Below are positions 58,765-64,000 of a stretch of DNA of 64,000 bases, piece by piece (within the stretch, counting starts at the first letter, position 1; every line of letters starts with the position of its first letter). This DNA is from Rehmannia glutinosa (Eukaryota > Streptophyta > Magnoliopsida > Lamiales > Orobanchaceae), in NCBI GenBank assembly GCA_016081115.2, contig CM071931.1, positions 23,536,317 through 23,600,316 on the forward strand. Reading direction: 5' to 3'. The translations under genes and the position numbers were made by a program. The notes under the pieces were generated by a model, which ran no database searches, had not been told where the DNA came from, and worked only from the letters and a program-made list of their open reading frames with translations.

Positions 58765-60270
58765 ATGGAAGCAAATTTGACACGCATCCCTATGTTCACA
58801 ATTGAAGAATTTGATGATTGGAAAATTCGTATGCGGGGCTCATCTATCAAAGATTACATTATGAGATGTGGATAGTGATAGAGGATGGGCCACCGCAAAT
58901 CTTAAAGGTGAACACAATGTAAGAAGAGTCGGTGAAGGTGAAGAGGATGTTGCTCCCATCACCATGGTTGAAAAACCAAGAACCGAATGGACAAATGATG
59001 ACAAAAAGATACAACCTGGACAATGTAGCCAAGGACATCCTTTACAAAACCTTGACAAAGCCATGTTCAATAAAGTCAAATCATGCAAAACGGCTAAAGA
59101 AATGCGGGACAAGCTAACATTGATTTGTGAAGGCTCGAGAGCAAATCAAAGAAAACAAATTATCGGTGGGTCAATACAGAAATTTGAGAACTTCAAAATG
59201 ATCTCGGGAGAAAACCTGGATCAACTGGATGCTCGGTTCACGTAAAATCACCAACGAGCTATCTCGCACTTGGTAAGGAGTATACACGAAAGAAATGTGT
59301 ATGAAGATTCTAAAAAGTCTCCCACTGAATGGGAAATGAAGGTCATGGCACTAAGACATTCCATGGACCTATCAAAGACCTCCAACCATGAACTATTCTC
59401 GATCTCAAAGCCTACGAATTTGAGCCGAGAAGAAAAGATCGAGGAAGAGACAAATTTCAAAACAAAATGCTCTAATTGTTAAAGATGGGAAGAGAGTCGA
59501 GGTCAAAGAAGTCATTGATCCGTAAGAAATAGCCCGATGGTTAAAAGGTTCAACAAGTTCTTCAATAAGAACTACAAGAGAGGCAAGTGCGAATCTTTCG
59601 AAGACACTCGGCTCCCTCCAAGTCAAGGGAAGATAGGCCAACCAAGAGAACAAATCATCAAAAAGTCAATATCAAAGGGTGACAATCCAAGAATGGAAAG
59701 AGTTGATCAAAAGGTTGAATACCTATGTTGGAACTGTAGGCAACCAGGTCACTATGCCATTGATTGCCCATATCCTGTAGTCAACAAATACAGGAATGAA
59801 GAAGAAAGAAAGGTCTTCAGAGAAAGAAGACAAGAAAAGAAAAAGGCAATGATGGTCAGCAGAGATCACGAGACAAGTCAAGAGAGACAATGATTCAAAG
59901 AGTAGTGAAGCCGACTACTCAAGTGACTTTGAAGAAGAAGCCCTGATCTATTTGATGGCCAAGGAACAAGATCAACTCGACCAAGAAGATGAGGTAAACT
60001 ACAACTCATCAAACTCGTATTCTAGTGATAATGACGTGACACACACACCTCATCACCCACTCGATCTTTATGACTCATTAGGCAAAATGATGAAAGATTT
60101 TGAACACATTAAATCCTCACACACACTACTAAATGAGGAAAACAGCCTACTCAAGAGCCAAAACTCACAAATGACTAAGGAGCCGAGTACTCTAAGTCAA
60201 ATAGCCGATGAGAATGAAAGTTTAAAGGCTGAAAAAGCCAAGCTAATAGCGAAATTGCTGCCATAGAAAA
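58765..60270 (+). pseudogene. Copia gag (SIRE-like), broken
   Basis: Start MEANLTRIPMFTIEEFDDWK at 58765, then a frameshift. Further blocks: IVIEDGPPQILKVNT, VEKPRTEWTNDDKK, LDNVAKDILYKTLTK, IKSNHAKRL, GGSIQKFENFKMISGENLDQ, WEMKVMALRHSMDLSKTSNH, ISKPTNLSREEKIEEE. Zinc knuckle CWNCRQPGHYAIDC at 59726-59767. Then an acidic, Asn/Leu/Lys-rich tail (HTLLNEENSLLKSQNSQMTK; ADENESLKAEKAKLIAKL) with heptad-like leucines suggesting a coiled coil. The length is typical of SIRE/Maximus gag. At least six frame changes, so not functional. Confidence 0.85.
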
Positions 60271-60866
60271 GAGGGAAATGACCTCAAAAATGTTATTGCC
60301 TCATTCACTAAGGCATCTAAATCATTGGATGATCTTATTATGAGTCAAAGAGAATGTGGAGACAAGACAGCCTAGGATTTAACTCCTCTCGTAATATGTC
60401 AAACTTCAAAAGTAATTTTGGAAAAAGGATCTTCAAGCAATGAAGAGTCTAAAAATCCAAAACTCTAAATGTTGCACACACATTCACTCCAAAGCTCAAT
60501 TACAAGCAAACGGCATTGGTTATAAAGGAAAAGGAAAGCGACCAGTTGAGTGCGCTGAAAGGACTAAGAAGAGATTCAATCGAGTTCCTCAAAAACTCCA
60601 AACAAAAATACTCAGTAAAGAAGAAGCGAGCTACAAAAACCCTTAAAAATCTATAAAAGAAATACATATGATGGGAATGGTAGAAAATATCCAAGCCAGG
60701 TGATTGGAATGATGTGAACTATCGATAGACTTATGGAATATAAGCCCAAATGGCAAAGGCCTAGAACTCAAAGAAAGGCCATTCCAAAAGTATAAGAGCT
60801 TTTATCAAAGACACATATGCACCTAGGCACTACACTCGAAACACCACAATTACCCAAAGAAGGCGA
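60271..60866 (+). other. Degraded gag-pol junction of the copia element
   Basis: Short frames (for example a basic stretch at 60500-60646) without a motif; equivalent to the gag-to-protease linker of the polyprotein. Confidence 0.45.
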
Positions 60867-62400
60867 TTGCCAAAACACATATACAGGCATACGACAAAAG
60901 AGACAAATTGTATGAACTTAGAATCCCCAAGCAATTTGCCAAGATTAATTATGATTATGGCACTCGATAGATGGCAACCCCTTAGAGTCAAATCATTTGG
61001 CTATAAGTTGGTTGGATCATCTTACAATTCTAACCCCTCAGACCCGCACAAGTATGGGTACCTAAAACTTAATTTCCTTGATTGCGGTTCAAGAACAAAT
61101 GAGTGCCAAGGAACCTGGTATATGGATAGTGGTCGCTCCGGACATATGACAGAAATAAGAAAAACCTATCAAAATTCAAGGAAGTTAAAGGAGCAAAAGT
61201 CATATTTGGAGGAAATGAAGCTCCAGGTGAAATAAGAGGCATTGGATCCATCAAGAGGAATGGATTAGAAATCACAGATGTTGCATATGTTGAAGGACTC
61301 AACTTCAACTTGCTAAGCATCGATCAACTCTGTGACAAGGGCTATAATGTTGGATTTAACATGGGTATATGCCAAATCAAGGAGGTCAATCGAATGAAGT
61401 TGTGTTGCAAGGATGCGGACAAAAGAACATGTATGTAGTATATTGGTCAACCGCTACACCCAAAGACTGTCTACTAGCAAAAAGCACAAATTGAATCAAG
61501 TTGGTGTGGGCACAAAAAAGCCGAGTCACCCGAATTTCAAAACGATTAACAAGCTTGCCGAAGTAGTCTTGTGGAAGGACTTCCCGGACTCGAGATACGA
61601 AAAGGAGAGTATATGTGACGCATGTCGAAGGGAAAACAAATCAAATCATCATTCAAAGAAAAGACATGCCCATCTTCAACAAGAATATTGCATCTGCTAC
61701 ATATGGATCTAGTTGGCCTAGTGGAACCAAATAGCATAAGTGAAAAAAATACACCTTGGTGGTAGTAGATGACTACTCAAGATATACATGGACAATATTC
61801 ATGTGTAAGAAGAAAGAAACTCTACTGAAACTACAACAAAATGATGAAGAGGATTCAAAACGAGAAGAGCCAAACCATTATCAAAATAAGATCGATGAGG
61901 AACCGAGTTTGTCAATGGAATAATAACTCAAGATTGTATTGAAAATGGTATTGGTCATGAACTATCTCTGCAGCAAGAACTCCACATCAGAATGGAGTTG
62001 CGAGAAAAGAAGGAATAGAACTCTCAAAGAAGCAAGCAAGGACCATGTTAGGTGACGGGGTTACTAAAAAGATTTTGTCTTTGAAGCAATCAACACACTT
62101 GCTACACACAAAAACAGATGTATGATAAACAGACATTGACAAAGACTCCCTATGAGATTTGGACTGGAAGAAAACCAAATGTTGCATATTTTAGAATATT
62201 TGGATGTAAATGCTTCATCCACAACAATGGCAAAGACAATCTAAAGGCCTTCGATGCTAAAGTCGATGAAGGTATCTTCTTGGGATACTCACCGAAGCAA
62301 AGCCTACAGAGTACTCAACAAAAGGACTATGGTTGCGAGAAGAATCCATTCATGTGGTGTTCGATGAGCCAAATGTAAATGGAGAAGACATTGAAGAGTC
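60867..62400 (+). pseudogene. Copia protease and integrase, broken
   Basis: Protease motif GTWYMDSGRSGHMTE at about 61110-61155 (catalytic D-S-G; usual Cys replaced by Arg). Then LNFNLLSIDQLCDKGYNV (near 61305) and the integrase zinc region ending CDACRRENKSNHHSKKR (~61612). Core: VVVDDYSRYTWTIFM (~61760), SAARTPHQNGVARK (~61970), TPYEIWTGRKPNVAYFRIFG, CKCFIHNNGKDNLKAFDAKV, DEGIFLGYS. Multiple frameshifts and stops separate these. Confidence 0.87.
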
Positions 62401-62689
62401 ACCGATAAGTCAATCATCCAACCATATAGAAGAGTCCCTATCTTTGGTCAAGCCGAATTATAAACTCGAAAGAAGATGAGATAGCCAATCTCAAAAACAA
62501 ATGGAAAATCTGCAATAAGTGACTACGAAAGAGCTGATCAAAGCAACACACCGCTAGACGATCAATCCAGCCAACTTACTCCAACTCGATGTAAGATGGC
62601 CGAGAGACCATCCACCGAACTTGTCATTGGAGATATAAGAGAAGGTGTCAAAACAAGATCCGAACTCAACAAGAAGCTATGTTCACATG

Positions 62690-64000
62690 CTTTATCTCGC
62701 AAATAGAGCCCAAAGATGTGTCACAAGCATTGGATGACACACATTGGATTCAAGCTATGCAAGAAGAGTCAATCAGTTTGAAAGAAATAAAGTATGGGAA
62801 TTAGTTCAAAGACCCACACATCAAAACGTTATTGGTACTAAATGGGTGTTCGAAACAAGATGAACGATGAAGGTTCTGTAGTAAGAAACAAAGCAAGACT
62901 AGTAGCCAAAGGATATTGCCAAGACGAAGGAATAGATTTTGATGAAACATTTGCTCTCGTAGCAAGATTGGAAGCTATAAGTATGTTTATTGCCTATGCA
63001 CTCACAAGAATTTTGTCTTTGTATATCGATGGATGTAAAAAGCGCATTCCTAAATGGTTTATTGAAGAAGAAGTGTATGTTGAACAACCTCCGGATTTGA
63101 GCGAGAAGACTCTTGGAGATAAGGTATACAAACTCAAGAAAGCTCGTATGGATTGAAACAGGCACCCGAGCATGGTATGACACTTTGTCACAATTCCTAA
63201 CGAGAATGGATTCACAAAAGGAAAAGTAGATGGAACACTTTTCAGAATTCAAGACAAAAAGAGTATCTTGCTAGTTCAAATATATGTGGATGACATCATT
63301 TTTGGATCCACAAACAAAGAGCTATGTGAAAAATTTTCAAACCTCATGCAAAGTAAATTTGAAATGAGCATGATGGGAGAGCGACATTCTTCCTTGGACT
63401 CCAAGTGAAACAACTCAAGGATGGAACCTTCATAAGTCAAACAAAATACACCGAGATTTAATGAAGAAATTTGGTATGGAGGATAAGTCTTCTCGTGAAA
63501 ATACCAATGAATACATCACCAAAATGGACATGGATGCGGATGGCAAGCTCAGTAGATCAAACAAGATACTGAGCACTTATTGGATCATTGCTCTATCTCA
63601 CAAAGAAGCACGCCGACATCACCTTTGTTGTAGGTGTATGTGCAAGATTTCAATCGGCTCCAAAAGAGAGCTATATGACAAAGCTAAGAGAATATTGAGA
63701 TACTTGAAAGGAAGCCAAGAAGTTGGCTTATGGTATCCAAAGGAAGGTGGATTCAAGCTAATTGGCTATTCGACTCGACTATCTTGGATGCAATGTTGAC
63801 AGAAGAGCACCTCGGGCACATGTCAAATGCTAGAAACAGCTAATTTCCTGGTTTAGCAAGAAGCAAAATTCAATAGCCACCTCTACAAATGAAGCATAAT
63901 ACATAGTCAAGGGCAAACATTGTTGCCCAAATCCTATGGATGAGATAGCATCTAAGAGACTATGAAGTTGAGGAAAAAGAAATTCCAATCATGTGTGATA
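62690..64000 (+). pseudogene. Copia RT and start of RNase H, broken and cut by the window end
   Basis: RT: IGTKWVFETR (shift), VVRNKARLVAKGYCQDEGID, FDETFALVARLEAISMFIAY, EEEVYVEQPPDLSEKTL, VYKLKKAR, then ILLVQIYVDDIIFGSTNKEL with the catalytic YVDD near 63280-63295, and KFEMSMMGE. RNase H entry: TYWIIALSHKEARRHH is degraded; AKRILRYLKGSQEVGLWYPK and GGFKLIGYS follow. The frame changes repeatedly. The 3' end and 3' LTR are outside. Confidence 0.88.

Larger units (their letters stand above)
49033..64000 (+). mobile_element. Ty3/gypsy chromovirus element 2, same family, interrupted by a copia element
   Basis: 5' LTR 49033-53158 (TGTGAAGCCCC...GGGGCGTGACA), PBS 53166-53177, gag, CCHC, protease, RT, RNase H, integrase to 57080. 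There a copia LTR begins inside the integrase core. The rest of this gypsy element and its 3' LTR must lie beyond the window, on the far side of the copia insertion. Base run before the LTR is GTTTA (49028-49032), the candidate left duplication. Unlike element 1 it retains gag and protease. Confidence 0.88.
57081..64000 (+). mobile_element. SIRE-like Ty1/copia element nested in gypsy element 2 (3' end outside)
   Basis: 5' LTR 57081-58636, PBS-like site 58641-58653, long gag with a CCHC knuckle and a coiled-coil-like tail, then protease, integrase, RT and partial RNase H to the window end. Lineage inferred from the gag pattern (WTNDD, AKDILYKTL, TKPCSIK) and long gag. Many stops and frameshifts. 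Candidate left duplication AAAAC (57076-57080). Confidence 0.88.

Overview
The window reads as repeat-rich plant nuclear DNA, most likely from a eudicot. The supporting signs are a spliced host gene for a plant-type CW+MBD protein, plant lineages of Ty1/copia and Ty3/gypsy retrotransposons, CACTA, hAT and Mutator-like DNA transposons, and very AT-rich spacers. I cannot name the species. Only one gene looks like an intact single-copy host gene (15490-16433, + strand). Nearly everything else is transposon-derived and mostly broken.

Layout. 1-3250: 3' end of a Ty1/copia element on the minus strand (RT/RNase H remnant, spacer, then an additional ORF with a plant-transposon-protein domain that runs off the left edge). 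3739-14650: a complete but internally deleted Ty3/gypsy chromovirus (Tekay-like, minus strand) with ~4 kb LTRs and a perfect 5-bp TSD (TTGTC). 14656-18400: host DNA with the four-exon CW/MBD gene. 18400-20450: unassigned DNA with a degenerate tandem repeat and a decayed minus-strand coding region. 20452-28582: duplicon A, made of six ~185-bp tandem units interrupted by a solo gypsy LTR and a CACTA element. 29246-32569: CACTA element with a truncated TNPD-type gene. 32721-33960: copia LTR plus gag remnant. 34846-43705: duplicon B, homologous and colinear with A but carrying different later insertions (hAT, a GC-ended MITE, a nested CACTA MITE and a 4.1-kb Mutator-like element with FAR1-like and Ulp1-like gene fragments). 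43706-47785: tandem array of a 1.1-1.2 kb unit. 49033-64000: a second gypsy element of the same family (plus strand), interrupted inside its integrase by a SIRE-like copia element that runs off the right edge.

How it fits together. The gypsy family occurs three times: a full but gag-less copy, a solo LTR, and a 5' part with gag-pol. The paired duplicons allow insertions to be ordered. One CACTA insertion is shared by A and B and so predates the duplication. The solo LTR is only in A, and B keeps the empty site. The hAT, MITE, nested CACTA and Mutator insertions are only in B. Copy A also preserves the pre-duplication arrangement of the 1.1-kb unit tandemly repeated downstream of B. All coordinates and motif calls come from reading the sequence by eye; no alignment or database search was run.
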